The notes under the pieces are model-generated. The model did not search any database. It was given only the letters and a program-made list of their open reading frames with translations, and was not told the origin of the DNA. Of a stretch of DNA of 64,000 bases, positions 48,408-57,598 are shown piece after piece; positions within the stretch are counted from its first letter, which is position 1; every line of letters starts with the position of its first letter. Made by a program: the position numbers and the translations under genes. Origin of the DNA: Acidobacteriota bacterium (GTDB lineage: Bacteria > Acidobacteriota > Blastocatellia > Pyrinomonadales > Pyrinomonadaceae); contig JAIVJV010000001.1 in assembly GCA_020199835.1 (NCBI GenBank), positions 124,001 through 188,000 of the forward strand, written 5' to 3'.

Positions 48408-50699
48408 ATGAAACCACAGATGGGCACGGAATCCGTCAGATCCCCGTGGCTTCGCGAGGAGGTTAAGATTCGTCGGGACGAGCGTGGGATTCCGTTTATC
48501 GAAGCCACGAACGAAGCGGATCTCTACTTCGCGCAAGGCTACGCGACCGCTGAAGATCGACTGTGGCAGATGGACTTCCTGCGCCGCACGGCGCGTGGCG
48601 AGCTCGCCGAAGTGACCGGTTCGGGCGCGCTGGAAGTAGACAAGCTGCATCGCATTTACGGGTTCAGAAATGTGGCTGAAACGTTGTGGAAACGCGCATC
48701 AGATCACACGCGCAAAGTGCTCGATGCGTATGCCCACGGCGTCAACGCTTACATCGACCGGTGTGATGCGAAATCACTGCCACTCGAGTTCCAGGTACTG
48801 CAATACCAGCCAAAACCGTGGGCGCCCGTTGACTCGCTCGCGCTCGGAAAACTGTTTGCCGAGAAACTATCTTTCACCGTCGAGGCCGATCTTTTGCGCG
48901 CGTTGTTGAGCGATCTGCCACCCGAACGAGTCGCGTCGTTGCTGCCCGAGACCTCGCCGTTGGACTTGATCGACGGACGACAATCGGCCGCGGTTGAATC
49001 ACGCGAGTTCAGCCACACGGAACTCTCGATCCTCACCGAAGTTTTGAAACGAATGCGTCGCGCTCGCGCCGTTACAAACGGAGATAGCGAAATCGGCAGT
49101 AACAGTTGGGTCGTCGGCGGTGACAAAACGGTTTCCGGTAAGCCGATGCTTGCCAGCGATCCACATCTGCCGCCGACTTCGCCTTCGATCTGGCACATCG
49201 TGCATTTGAGCACCGGAGATCAGCGTGTGGCGGGAGTCGCCGTGCCGGGAGTACCCGGGGTGATGATCGGGCACAACAAGTGGATCGCGTGGGGCATTAC
49301 GAATCTCTGTCCCGACGTGCAGGATCTCTACATCGAACAGTTCGACACCGAGAACCCGCGTTCGTATAGAACGCCGGACGGCTGGCGCGAAGCGGAAATC
49401 CGAACAGAAGAGATCGCGGTACGCAGTGGACCTAATGGTTCGCGAAACAGTCCGACGAAGGTCGAAGTCAAAGTCACGCGTCATGGTCCAGTCATTTTTC
49501 AAACGGATTCGATTGGTCTCGCGTTACGTTGGACTGCGCTCGACGACGACATCATAGATCTCGACACGTTTCTGGGCCTCAATCACGCGCGCAACTGGGA
49601 TGACTTTACCACCGCGGTGAGTGGTTATGGTGGTCCACCGCAGAACTTCACGTACGCCGATACCGCGGGTCACATCGGTTACTACGCCGCCGGTCGCATT
49701 CCTGTCAGAAAGAGCGGGGACGGAAGTGTGCCTTACGACGGCACGACTGATGAAGGTGAGTGGATCGGCTGGGTGCCTTTCGAGGAACTGCCACACGCGT
49801 TCGATCCACCATCCGCAATGATCGTGAGCGCCAACCAACGAATCGTGGACCACGCTTATCCACATCATCTGACGCACAACTGGCGCGTGCCGTATCGCGC
49901 GCGACGCATTCACGAGCGCTTGCACGCCGAATCGCAATTCGACGTCGAAGGTTTCTGCTCGATACAAGCAGACACATATTCGTATCCCGACGCGATCTTC
50001 GCTACCGAGATCGTGAAGCTGGGTCAACGATCGCTGGAGACATCGAGAGAGTGGAGCGAGATCGTAGACCAACTCAGCGGTTGGAACGGCTATTCGGACA
50101 CGGAAGCGACGGTCCTGCCGCTCGTTGTCGAAATGCGCAAAGCCTTTCGCAATCGAATACTTGCGGCCACACTTGGAAGTGAGCGCGCGCAATTGTACGA
50201 GTGGCGCAATGAAGGAACGTTCGTGGATCGTTTGATCATCCAGCGTCCCAAGTCGTGGTTACCGGCTGAGTTCGCCGATTACGAGTCGCTGCTGTTGGCT
50301 TGTTATCGCGAAGCCGTGAATAAGCTCACGGAGAAACTTGGTCCCGATCGTGATCGGTGGACGTGGGGCCGGTTGGCCCCGGTGCGTTTTCCGCATCCAC
50401 TCGAAAAGCTTGGTCCTATCGGCGCGAAGTTCGCAACGAAAACGTTTCTTCAGAACACGGGTGGTTCGATGCCGACCGTGAACGCGGGCGCCAGAGTCTC
50501 AATGCGCTTCATAGTCGATCTAAGCGACTTGGATGCGACGCGACTCTGCTTGCCGCTCGGCGAATCGGGCGTTCACTCCAGCGTGCAGCGCGAAGATCAG
50601 TTAGACGAATGGCGCAACGTAACTCCACGCCTTATGCCATTTAACGAAAGGGCAATCGCGCGCGCAACTCGCAGTGTGTTGGTGCTGAAAGCATGTTAG
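48408..50699 (+). CDS. Penicillin-acylase-family Ntn hydrolase
   Basis: This protein has 763 residues, the usual size for the family. The alpha-chain part opens VKIRRDERGIPFIEATNEADLYFA and has the family FAQGYATAEDRLWQMDF. Self-cleavage is expected before Ser231 (GSNSWVV), the N-terminal nucleophile of the beta chain. The conserved Asn/Arg contacts (HNKWIAWGITN, PPQNFTYADT) follow. Related enzymes hydrolyse amides of acyl side chains (penicillin acylase, PvdQ). No signal peptide is visible, although most relatives are periplasmic, so it may act in the cytoplasm or depend on an unseen start. Linked to the GNAT-like gene, it could remove a protective acyl group from a pro-peptide. That is inference. 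Confidence 0.88.
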   Translation: MKPQMGTESVRSPWLREEVKIRRDERGIPFIEATNEADLYFAQGYATAEDRLWQMDFLRRTARGELAEVTGSGALEVDKLHRIYGFRNVAETLWKRASDHTRKVLDAYAHGVNAYIDRCDAKSLPLEFQVLQYQPKPWAPVDSLALGKLFAEKLSFTVEADLLRALLSDLPPERVASLLPETSPLDLIDGRQSAAVESREFSHTELSILTEVLKRMRRARAVTNGDSEIGSNSWVVGGDKTVSGKPMLASDPHLPPTSPSIWHIVHLSTGDQRVAGVAVPGVPGVMIGHNKWIAWGITNLCPDVQDLYIEQFDTENPRSYRTPDGWREAEIRTEEIAVRSGPNGSRNSPTKVEVKVTRHGPVIFQTDSIGLALRWTALDDDIIDLDTFLGLNHARNWDDFTTAVSGYGGPPQNFTYADTAGHIGYYAAGRIPVRKSGDGSVPYDGTTDEGEWIGWVPFEELPHAFDPPSAMIVSANQRIVDHAYPHHLTHNWRVPYRARRIHERLHAESQFDVEGFCSIQADTYSYPDAIFATEIVKLGQRSLETSREWSEIVDQLSGWNGYSDTEATVLPLVVEMRKAFRNRILAATLGSERAQLYEWRNEGTFVDRLIIQRPKSWLPAEFADYESLLLACYREAVNKLTEKLGPDRDRWTWGRLAPVRFPHPLEKLGPIGAKFATKTFLQNTGGSMPTVNAGARVSMRFIVDLSDLDATRLCLPLGESGVHSSVQREDQLDEWRNVTPRLMPFNERAIARATRSVLVLKAC

Positions 50700-50709
50700 G
50701 GATAAGCGG

Positions 50710-50738
50710 TTGACACAGCCTGGTTGTCATGGGATACT
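50710..50738 (+). promoter_or_regulatory. Promoter before the glycosyltransferase operon
   Basis: TTGACA (50710-50715), a 17-base spacer, GATACT (50733-50738). The TTGTCATGGGATACT block matches the promoter at 42676-42704 in all but one base, so the locus is transcribed from at least two related promoters. Confidence 0.65.
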
Positions 50739-50775
50739 CTGCCCCCGAATCGCGGCTAGTCGCAAGACGTAGGAT

Positions 50776-50799
50776 TCACCTGTCCTAAATGGCGGTAGC
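50776..50799 (+). promoter_or_regulatory. Second copy of the GGCGGTAGC leader motif
   Basis: TCACCTGTCCTAAATGGCGG followed by TAGC is nearly identical to 42752-42776. It lies ~40 bases downstream of its promoter and 66 bases before the glycosyltransferase start at 50866. A CTCAGAAAA stretch follows here and CTCAAAATT follows in the other copy. Confidence 0.5.
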
Positions 50800-50865
50800 T
50801 TGTCCGCCATCCTCAGAAAACAATTACAAACGAATCGGTTGACGTCTCCATCAGGAGAGCTTCGT

Positions 50866-52554
50866 ATGCGGATCGGAATCGTTCCCGACGAGATCAACAT
50901 GGTGAGCGTTAGGAGCGTGTTTCAGGTGCTTGAACACACGCTCGCGCGACACCACGAAATCGTTCGCCGTCCGCTGGAATACTTCTACGCGTCAACGAGT
51001 AAGCAGAACGCGCTGAATGAAGAGTTTGTGGGTAACTGCGATCTGATCGCGGGAAGAATCGATGAAAAGATCTTGACCGCCAGGGATCAGATTAACCGCC
51101 ACCCTCCGCTGCTTGGGTTTTTAATGGGGACCATGTCCCGGGGCGCTGCTGAAATGTCCACGTGGGCGCGTTTCCTGCGAACGACGGACATTATAGTCGG
51201 CAATTGCGATGGCGACGTCGGCATCACCAGCAAGTTCTTCACCAATGCCCAGATTCGAAAGCTCCCATTTTCGATCGACGAATCAACGTTCTGTCCGATC
51301 GATGAGCAACAAAGAGAAGCGATTCGCGGAGAGATGCGGTTCAACCCCAGCGATAAGGTCCTGCTGTACTGCGGCCGCATCAGCCTCGAGAAGAATCTCC
51401 ATACGTTACTCAGAATCTTCAGTGTGTTACAGGACCTGGTGCCGGACATTCATCTGGTCGTAGCAGGCGATCCGGTGGTGATTCAGTTTCCGGCTATGGG
51501 GGTCTATCCGCTAAGCAGTACGGGAATGTTAATGAAGTTGATGAATCAACTTCGGATCAAACAAGACCAGGTGCATTTCATCGGCGGCAGGGGTTCCACC
51601 CAGTTGCGCGACCTGTATGCGATGGCCGACGTTCTCGTCAACTTCACGCTTCACCACGATGAGAATTTTGGTTTGGCTCAGGTCGAAGCTCTGGCCTGCG
51701 GCACTCCCGTGATCGGAACGAGCTGGGGCGGTTTGAAGGATACGATCAAGCACGGCGAGACAGGCTATCAGATCAGCACTGTCGTCACGGGCTCAGGCGT
51801 TAAGCTCAATTGGTGGGAAGCGGTCAACAGAATCATCTCGTTACTCGAAGATGAGGAGACGCTTGCCCGGTTTCGCGAGCGCAGCCGCAGCTATGCGTTG
51901 GAGCTGTCGTCGCCGGCTCTTTACGCTGAAAATCTCGAAGCGCTCGTCGCCGAGGCTGAAAGACTGAGCCATGGCCCGAGCGAGCCGCTCAAACTGACGG
52001 ATTTCGCGCGTGAGTACTGGCGCGAGTGTTTGCCCAATGAATTTTCGGCACCGTCGTTTCAGCGCGGCCGCAAGTCGTTTGAGATGTATAAGGAACTGAT
52101 TGGTCCGTACACCGGCACAACCGAGAACACCATCACAACTGACGAACCTTTTAATCCCGATCAGGTCCTGGTTCTCGCGACTCCTGTTCGCATCGAGGGA
52201 AATCTGGCCAAGCTGGACGACCCGATCTTCCCGTTGGAAGTGGTGATGCCTGAGGCAAATCAGCAGACGGCCGAGGCCGTACTAGCGGTCCTCAAAAAAC
52301 AACCGGTCATCACCCTCGAGGCGCTTCAACAATCACTTCCAGCGGCGGTTCATAGCTGCCTGCAGAGTACTTTGAAGTGGATGTTGGAGCACGGAATCGT
52401 GTTGAGAAGCAGGCTTATGGATGCCTACATTGAACCGGACATGATCGGAGAACAAATGGCTCAACCCGTCTTCTCGATCCAGCCTGTGGATTTCATGTCC
52501 GACGTCATTGTCATCAGGCAAACCGGCGCAGCACACAGTTATGCAGCGACTTGA
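50866..52554 (+). CDS. GT-B family glycosyltransferase (group 1/GT4-like) with a C-terminal extension
   Basis: This protein has about 562 residues from ATG 50866 (RIGIVPDEIN), which has AGGAGAG upstream. The open frame extends to 50800, but that part covers the leader. The C-terminal Rossmann half shows LLYCGRISLEKNLHTLL and the EX7E-type motif NFGLAQVEALACGTPVIGTSWGG, which binds the nucleotide-sugar. Residues 400-560 are an extra region with a winged-helix-like stretch (TAEAVLAVLKKQPVITLEALQQ), not common in the family. It probably glycosylates the peptide or a precursor. Its stop lies inside the next NRPS gene (14-nt overlap), so both are made together. Confidence 0.85.
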   Translation: MRIGIVPDEINMVSVRSVFQVLEHTLARHHEIVRRPLEYFYASTSKQNALNEEFVGNCDLIAGRIDEKILTARDQINRHPPLLGFLMGTMSRGAAEMSTWARFLRTTDIIVGNCDGDVGITSKFFTNAQIRKLPFSIDESTFCPIDEQQREAIRGEMRFNPSDKVLLYCGRISLEKNLHTLLRIFSVLQDLVPDIHLVVAGDPVVIQFPAMGVYPLSSTGMLMKLMNQLRIKQDQVHFIGGRGSTQLRDLYAMADVLVNFTLHHDENFGLAQVEALACGTPVIGTSWGGLKDTIKHGETGYQISTVVTGSGVKLNWWEAVNRIISLLEDEETLARFRERSRSYALELSSPALYAENLEALVAEAERLSHGPSEPLKLTDFAREYWRECLPNEFSAPSFQRGRKSFEMYKELIGPYTGTTENTITTDEPFNPDQVLVLATPVRIEGNLAKLDDPIFPLEVVMPEANQQTAEAVLAVLKKQPVITLEALQQSLPAAVHSCLQSTLKWMLEHGIVLRSRLMDAYIEPDMIGEQMAQPVFSIQPVDFMSDVIVIRQTGAAHSYAAT

Positions 52555-54358
52555 AAAACTCATCTTCGATCAGGCGGACCGGACACCTGATGCCGTCGCC
52601 GTAGAACACAACGGCGCGCGGCTGAGCTATGACCAACTGAAAACTCAGGCGCTGGAAATCGCCCATGAGTTGAGAAGGTCGGGCCTCATGCCGGGCCAGA
52701 CGGTAGCGATTTTCCAGCATCGTTCGTTGGCGACGCTTCCGCTGATACTCGGGATCTGGGAAGCCGGCGGCATCATCGTTCCCATCAATCCAACCACGCC
52801 GCCAAAGATGCTGGAGAGCATGATCCATGATTCGTCTCCGCGGATCGTCCTTACCGATACATCGTTGAAGCCGGGCGTAGTGGATGCGGTAAACAAAATC
52901 AACCTCACTTCAGCGCCTGGAATCGTCGTCGGAGATCCACGGTCAAACGGCCATCTCGTGCTGAACCACGAAGGTTTTCGCAATCCTAAGATTGACCCGG
53001 ACACCTGCTACGTGATCTACACGTCAGGCTCCGAAGGAAAGCCCAAAGGCGTGGTCGGCAGTCACAACAGCCTGATTCACTATCTGCGTTGGCAGGCCGA
53101 AGAGTTTGCGGTTACTCAAGCTGACAGGTTTAGTCAGGCGGCGCCGTTGTCGTTCGACTTCTCGCTCAAAGAACTGCTGGTGCCGTTGCTGTGTGGTGCG
53201 CGGGTTTGCATCGGCGATAGGACCACCGTGATCAATGCCCGGAAGCTTGTTGAGTGGGTACACGAGAGCAAGATCACGTTGATGTGCTGTGTACCAACGT
53301 TGCTGCGATCGATTCTACAGTTGCCTGAAACGCCAGCCGACCGGGACGTCTTTCGATCTCTGCGCGCGGTTTTGATTTCCGGCGACATGCTGAGGTGGGA
53401 AGACATAGCGGGATGGCGCGAAAAATTCGGTAACGAGATCGCGTTGTTCAATCTCTACGGCCCCACAGAAGTGACCGTGATCAAGTTGTGCTATCGGGTT
53501 CCGGAGATGAAGTCGCCGGGTTCCGTCAACGTTCCCGTGGGCCGCCCGATCGCCGATACCGATATCTTGCTGTTCGACGAGAACAATCGATCTGCCGCGC
53601 CAGGAGAGACTGGCGAAATTGTGATCGTTTCCGAGTGGCTCGCTCGTGGTTATCTCAATACGGCACAAGCACCGGATGGCCCATTCTGCCGCCTCGACTA
53701 CAAGGGACAGCAAAGACGAGCGTACCGCACAGGAGACCTCGGACGTTGGCTGAGCGATGGGAGCCTTGAGTTGATGGGCCGAAAAGATCGGCAAGTCAAG
53801 ATCCGCGGTTATCGAATCGAGCTGAATGAGATCGAAAGCACGCTCTCAGCACACACGGGCATAAGTGACGTCGCGGTGGTCGCGACCAGCAGTTCCGATC
53901 AAGACGGCCTCGGCGTAATCGGGTGTTTCTTCACGACGGAACGACCGGAAGTAACGGAGAAAGACATCAGGAGCTTTGCCAGGGATCGGCTTCTCCCGCA
54001 GGTGCTGTCGCTCACCCAGTTTCACCGCCTCGAACGCTTACCGCTGATGCCGAACGGCAAAGTCGATCGAGTGAAACTGGAGTCGCTCATCAATTTGAAC
54101 GCGGAGCCCACACTGCAAGCAGCACCCGATACATCGACGGTGAGGGAAAGAATTTCAGCGATGTGGGAAGAACTGCTGGCAGTCGAGGGCATCAGTGTTG
54201 AAGCAAATTTCTTCGAACTCGGCGGTGATTCCATGACTGCGATTCGGCTGCTCCGCCGGCTTCGTGAGGAGTTGCATCCAGCAGTCAAGCTCGATGACGT
54301 GTACGAGTTTCCCAGCATTTCCCAATTATCTACGCGAGTAGAAAAACTGCTTACCTAA
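52541..54358 (+). CDS. Free-standing NRPS A-PCP protein
   Basis: This protein has 605 residues from ATG 52541, which overlaps the glycosyltransferase gene. A TTG 33 bases upstream is less likely. The A domain (about 10-490) has YTSGSEGKPKG, YGPTEVTV and the final PNGKVDRVKL lysine motif. The specificity pocket reads about D-F-K-C-L-S-L-V-I. Lys at the third position is unusual and is shared with the A domain of the gene at 60878, so both may take the same or a related substrate. The carrier ends the protein (FFELGGDSMTA). With no C domain, it should load an amino acid for the separate C proteins or tailoring enzymes such as the dioxygenase. Confidence 0.92.
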   Translation: MQRLEKLIFDQADRTPDAVAVEHNGARLSYDQLKTQALEIAHELRRSGLMPGQTVAIFQHRSLATLPLILGIWEAGGIIVPINPTTPPKMLESMIHDSSPRIVLTDTSLKPGVVDAVNKINLTSAPGIVVGDPRSNGHLVLNHEGFRNPKIDPDTCYVIYTSGSEGKPKGVVGSHNSLIHYLRWQAEEFAVTQADRFSQAAPLSFDFSLKELLVPLLCGARVCIGDRTTVINARKLVEWVHESKITLMCCVPTLLRSILQLPETPADRDVFRSLRAVLISGDMLRWEDIAGWREKFGNEIALFNLYGPTEVTVIKLCYRVPEMKSPGSVNVPVGRPIADTDILLFDENNRSAAPGETGEIVIVSEWLARGYLNTAQAPDGPFCRLDYKGQQRRAYRTGDLGRWLSDGSLELMGRKDRQVKIRGYRIELNEIESTLSAHTGISDVAVVATSSSDQDGLGVIGCFFTTERPEVTEKDIRSFARDRLLPQVLSLTQFHRLERLPLMPNGKVDRVKLESLINLNAEPTLQAAPDTSTVRERISAMWEELLAVEGISVEANFFELGGDSMTAIRLLRRLREELHPAVKLDDVYEFPSISQLSTRVEKLLT

Positions 54359-54382
54359 ACAGCAACCGATGGAGGAAAGGTT

Positions 54383-54955
54383 ATGAGTCAGATGGAACTG
54401 ATCGAGGCGATCAAATCCGGCAACCGGGCTTCTGTTGAGGAGTTGATTGCCGGCGGCGCCGAGCTGAACCAGCAAGACAAGCAAGGCTGGACGCCGCTGA
54501 ACTGGGCGGCCGGCAGCGGTCAGCTCGAGATCGTCGAACTCCTGCTCGAACGCGGTGCCGATCCGCTTGCGGTAGGACGCGATTTGCGAACGCCTCAGAT
54601 GATCGCTCTCGCGGCTGGACACGCCGAAGTGGTGAAGCGTTTGCGGCGCGCGGAAGCGGAAGCGAAAGGCGGAGAAGCGACGCCATCAGATCGCAAGTAT
54701 TGCACCGCGTTTCACGTCGGTGATCTTCGCCGTTACGCGGCGTGGACCGAGACGCAACCGCTGGCTGATGATGACGTTGTGTTTCTGCACCAGGACTACA
54801 CGGTCACGAAGTCGATCTGGACCGGTGAGGATGTGATCTTCGACAATGTGACCGATCAGTGGAAAGACTTCTGTAGTACCGAGCTCCGGTTCGCGGTTCC
54901 GGATGGACTCGACCTGATCGCTAAGCCGGCACAGACGGCTCAAAGCGCGGCCTAA
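54383..54955 (+). CDS. Ankyrin-repeat protein
   Basis: This protein has 190 residues, with a strong GGAGGAAAGG ribosome site. The first ~85 residues are two to three ankyrin repeats (ELIEAIKSGNRASVEELIAGGA, GWTPLNWAAGSGQLEIVELLLERGADP, RTPQMIALAAGHAEVVK). The C-terminal half (KYCTAFHVGDLRRYAAW, VVFLHQDYTVTKSIWTGEDVIFDN) is an unfamiliar acidic beta domain. Ankyrin repeats bind other proteins. Encoded between NRPS genes, it may scaffold the free-standing A-PCP and C proteins. That role is inference. Confidence 0.82.
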   Translation: MSQMELIEAIKSGNRASVEELIAGGAELNQQDKQGWTPLNWAAGSGQLEIVELLLERGADPLAVGRDLRTPQMIALAAGHAEVVKRLRRAEAEAKGGEATPSDRKYCTAFHVGDLRRYAAWTETQPLADDDVVFLHQDYTVTKSIWTGEDVIFDNVTDQWKDFCSTELRFAVPDGLDLIAKPAQTAQSAA

Positions 54956-55002
54956 GGAACATCAAACTCACCTTTTGTCTCCCGGAAAGATCGAACAAAA
55001 GA

Positions 55003-57420
55003 ATGCTTCAAGACCTGCGCCTAAGTCTACGCATACTCAGGAAGAATCCGCTCTTCTCGGTAATCGTAGTACTCACACTCGCCTTAGGTATCGGTGTTAA
55101 CGTCGCCATCTTTTCTGTCGTAAACGGCGTGCTACTCAATCCGCTTCCATATCCGGACCCTGACCAGCTGGTAGTCATTTCGCAGAGCAAACAGAATTTT
55201 GAGATGGGCGCCCTGCCCTATCTCAATTTTCTCGACCTGCAAAGCCAGAACAAAACATTTTCTTCGATGGCTGTTTTTCGCCGTCACACGTTCGGACTCT
55301 TCGACGTTGGTGGATCAGACAGTGTTGACGGAAGACATGTATCGGCGGAGTTCTTTGCAGTCCTCGGTATCAAGCCTGTGTTGGGAAGAACTTTCATGTT
55401 GCACGAGGACCAGCCTGAATCGCAGCCAGTCGTCGTGATTAGTACAAACTTTTGGCAGCGCAAGTTTGCCGGGTCAGCGGACGTTGTAGGTAAAACACTG
55501 AACATAGATGAGAAGGCCTACACGATCATCGGTGTCCTGCCGCCTAACTTCTCTTTCTTTCGAACGGATGACGTCTTCGTTCCGATTGGCCACACGAATA
55601 TTCGGTCGCTGAAGAGCCGCACCGCGGCTTTGGCGATGCGGGCTGTCGGCCGGCTCAAGCCGGGTGTCCCGATCGAACAGGGCCAAGCGGATCTTAGCCG
55701 AGTCATGAAAAATCTCGCGGACGCGTATCCAGAGACAAACAAGGGCCAGGGAGCTACTGTGTCACCGCTCAGGACATTAGTGATCGGTGACAGTGGACCA
55801 GTGCTGTGGATGTTATTGGGCGCGGTTGGGTTCGTATTGCTGATCGCGTGTGTAAACGTCAGCAATCTTTTGCTCGCTCGCGCGACCGGCCGCAGCCGTG
55901 AATTTGCAATTCGCACCGCACTGGGCGCCAGCAACGCCCGCCTGTTCCGGCAGACGCTGATTGAAAGCATGGTGCCTGCCGTAGCCGGTGGCGCGTTGGG
56001 ACTGCTGCTGGCTGCCTGGGGCACGCGTGCGGCACTCGCCGTGTTTCCCGCATCTGTCCCGCGCGCGTTGGAAGTTGGCGTTGATTCGCGCGTGGTGATC
56101 TTTGCGACCGCCGTGTCAGTGTTGGCGGGAGTATTGTGTGGGGTTGCGCCGGCGCTTCGACTTTCGCAATGGCACTTAGCACAAACGTTGAAGGAAGGTG
56201 AGCGCAGGACCGGCAGTGCGCGGGCACGCGCACAAGGCGCGCTAGTCGCGGTGGAGGTAGCGTTGGCAGTGGTCCTGCTGATCGGCGCGGGACTGATGAT
56301 TCGCAGTATCGCGGCACTGTGGAACGTGAACCTGGGATTTCGGTACGGCGATCACCTGATGACCTTCGCCATCAACCTGTCTCCGGCATTGAGGACTGCT
56401 GACCCCACAGAAGCTCGCGCGAAGGCGCGAGAGATAACTGAGCGTCTCAAGTCGTTGCCGGGAGTCCGCACGGTTTCGTTTTCAGGCGGTGCATTTCCAT
56501 TGCTAGCGCAGCAAGACGCTTCGTTCTGGCTTAACGAGCAGCCCAAACCCGCCAATGCGGCTGACTTGCTCAACGCGTTGGACTATCGAGTCGAACCCGA
56601 CTATTTCACGGCAATGGGTATTCCGCTCAAGCGCGGCCGGCTCTTCACCGATCAGGATGACGATCGATCCGAGCCAGTCATCGTGATCGACGAGGTCTTC
56701 GCTCGCCAGTTCTTCGGCGATAAAGATCCTATCGGCAAATACATCAAACAGGAAATCCGAGAACCGCAGCGAATCGTCGGCATCGTGGGTCACGTGAACC
56801 ACTGGAGCATCGATTCGGATACTTCGCAGTCGCTGCAAGCGCAATTCTACGAGCCATTCCGGCAGGTCAATGGCCGTTGGCAGGATATACGTATCCTGGT
56901 CGGTGTCGACGAAGGAACAAAAGTTCCATTCGCTTCGATCCGACAGGCCATCAACAATCACGACAGTCAGAACGTGATCCACCGGCCCCAGACGTTGAAA
57001 GAGACGGTTGCTGAGGCCCTGGCTGATCGACGTTCGTTAATGATCCTGCTCGAGGTCTTCGCCGTCGTCGCGCTCGTACTGGCGAGTATCGGACTGTATG
57101 GTGTGATTTCCTATCTCGTCGGTCAACGTACGCAGGAACTCGGAATTCGCCTCGCTCTAGGAGCGAAACGTACAGACATCTTCAAATTGGTCCTGGGTCA
57201 CGGAATGAAAATGGCCCTGCTGGGCGTGGCGCTTGGTCTACTCGCTGCGCTCGGCCTCACCCGTCTGTTAGCCAACTTACTCTACGGCGTTAGTGCCACC
57301 GATCTCATCACCTACACCGTTATCGCCTCTCTGATGACCTCAGTTGCGGTGTTGGCATGCCTTCTTCCGGCGCGACGCGCCACAAAAGTGGATCCACTAG
57401 TAGCTCTCCGCTACGAATAG
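55003..57420 (+). CDS. ADOP-type MacB/FtsX-like permease
   Basis: This 805-residue protein has the same build as the one at 2310. The N-terminal RLSLRILRKNPLFSVIVVLTLALGIG helix is followed by a MacB-like periplasmic domain, a middle bundle (GAVGFVLLIACVNVSNLLLARATGRSREFAIRTALGA), a second periplasmic domain and the last bundle with the RRATKVDPLVALRYE tail. No ABC ATPase is nearby, so it would need a partner encoded elsewhere. It lies inside the NRPS operon with a deleted paralogue right after it, so it may export the product or reflect duplication of permease genes. No catalytic motifs are missing. Confidence 0.9.
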   Translation: MLQDLRLSLRILRKNPLFSVIVVLTLALGIGVNVAIFSVVNGVLLNPLPYPDPDQLVVISQSKQNFEMGALPYLNFLDLQSQNKTFSSMAVFRRHTFGLFDVGGSDSVDGRHVSAEFFAVLGIKPVLGRTFMLHEDQPESQPVVVISTNFWQRKFAGSADVVGKTLNIDEKAYTIIGVLPPNFSFFRTDDVFVPIGHTNIRSLKSRTAALAMRAVGRLKPGVPIEQGQADLSRVMKNLADAYPETNKGQGATVSPLRTLVIGDSGPVLWMLLGAVGFVLLIACVNVSNLLLARATGRSREFAIRTALGASNARLFRQTLIESMVPAVAGGALGLLLAAWGTRAALAVFPASVPRALEVGVDSRVVIFATAVSVLAGVLCGVAPALRLSQWHLAQTLKEGERRTGSARARAQGALVAVEVALAVVLLIGAGLMIRSIAALWNVNLGFRYGDHLMTFAINLSPALRTADPTEARAKAREITERLKSLPGVRTVSFSGGAFPLLAQQDASFWLNEQPKPANAADLLNALDYRVEPDYFTAMGIPLKRGRLFTDQDDDRSEPVIVIDEVFARQFFGDKDPIGKYIKQEIREPQRIVGIVGHVNHWSIDSDTSQSLQAQFYEPFRQVNGRWQDIRILVGVDEGTKVPFASIRQAINNHDSQNVIHRPQTLKETVAEALADRRSLMILLEVFAVVALVLASIGLYGVISYLVGQRTQELGIRLALGAKRTDIFKLVLGHGMKMALLGVALGLLAALGLTRLLANLLYGVSATDLITYTVIASLMTSVAVLACLLPARRATKVDPLVALRYE

Positions 57421-57431
57421 GAGGTAGCAAA

Positions 57432-57582
57432 ATGCTCCGAGACCTTCGCCTCAGTCTTCGCTTACTCAAAAAGAATCCAATCTTCACAACCATACTTGTA
57501 GTTACCCTTGGGTTAGGCATCGGCGCCAACGTCGCGACGTGCGACCAAAGTCGATCCACTTAATGCCCTGCGGTACGAATAA
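57432..57582 (+). pseudogene. ADOP permease reduced to its two ends
   Basis: ATG 57432, 11 bases after the intact permease, begins RDLRLSLRLLKKNPIFTTIL through GIGANVA. At 57538 the DNA jumps to CGACGTGCGACC and reads RRATKVDPLNALRYE to a TAA at 57580, the normal end of these permeases, in a different frame. Some 750 codons are gone. The bases GCGA are shared by the two expected flanks at the junction, so a short-homology deletion is likely. The following C gene starts 17 bases later. Confidence 0.88.
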
Positions 57583-57598
57583 GGATCACCACGGGCCT

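Noticed and set aside
49524-50192. 222-codon minus-strand frame opposite the acylase
   Set aside because: No ribosome site or recognisable domain. The acylase frame on the other strand has family motifs throughout.
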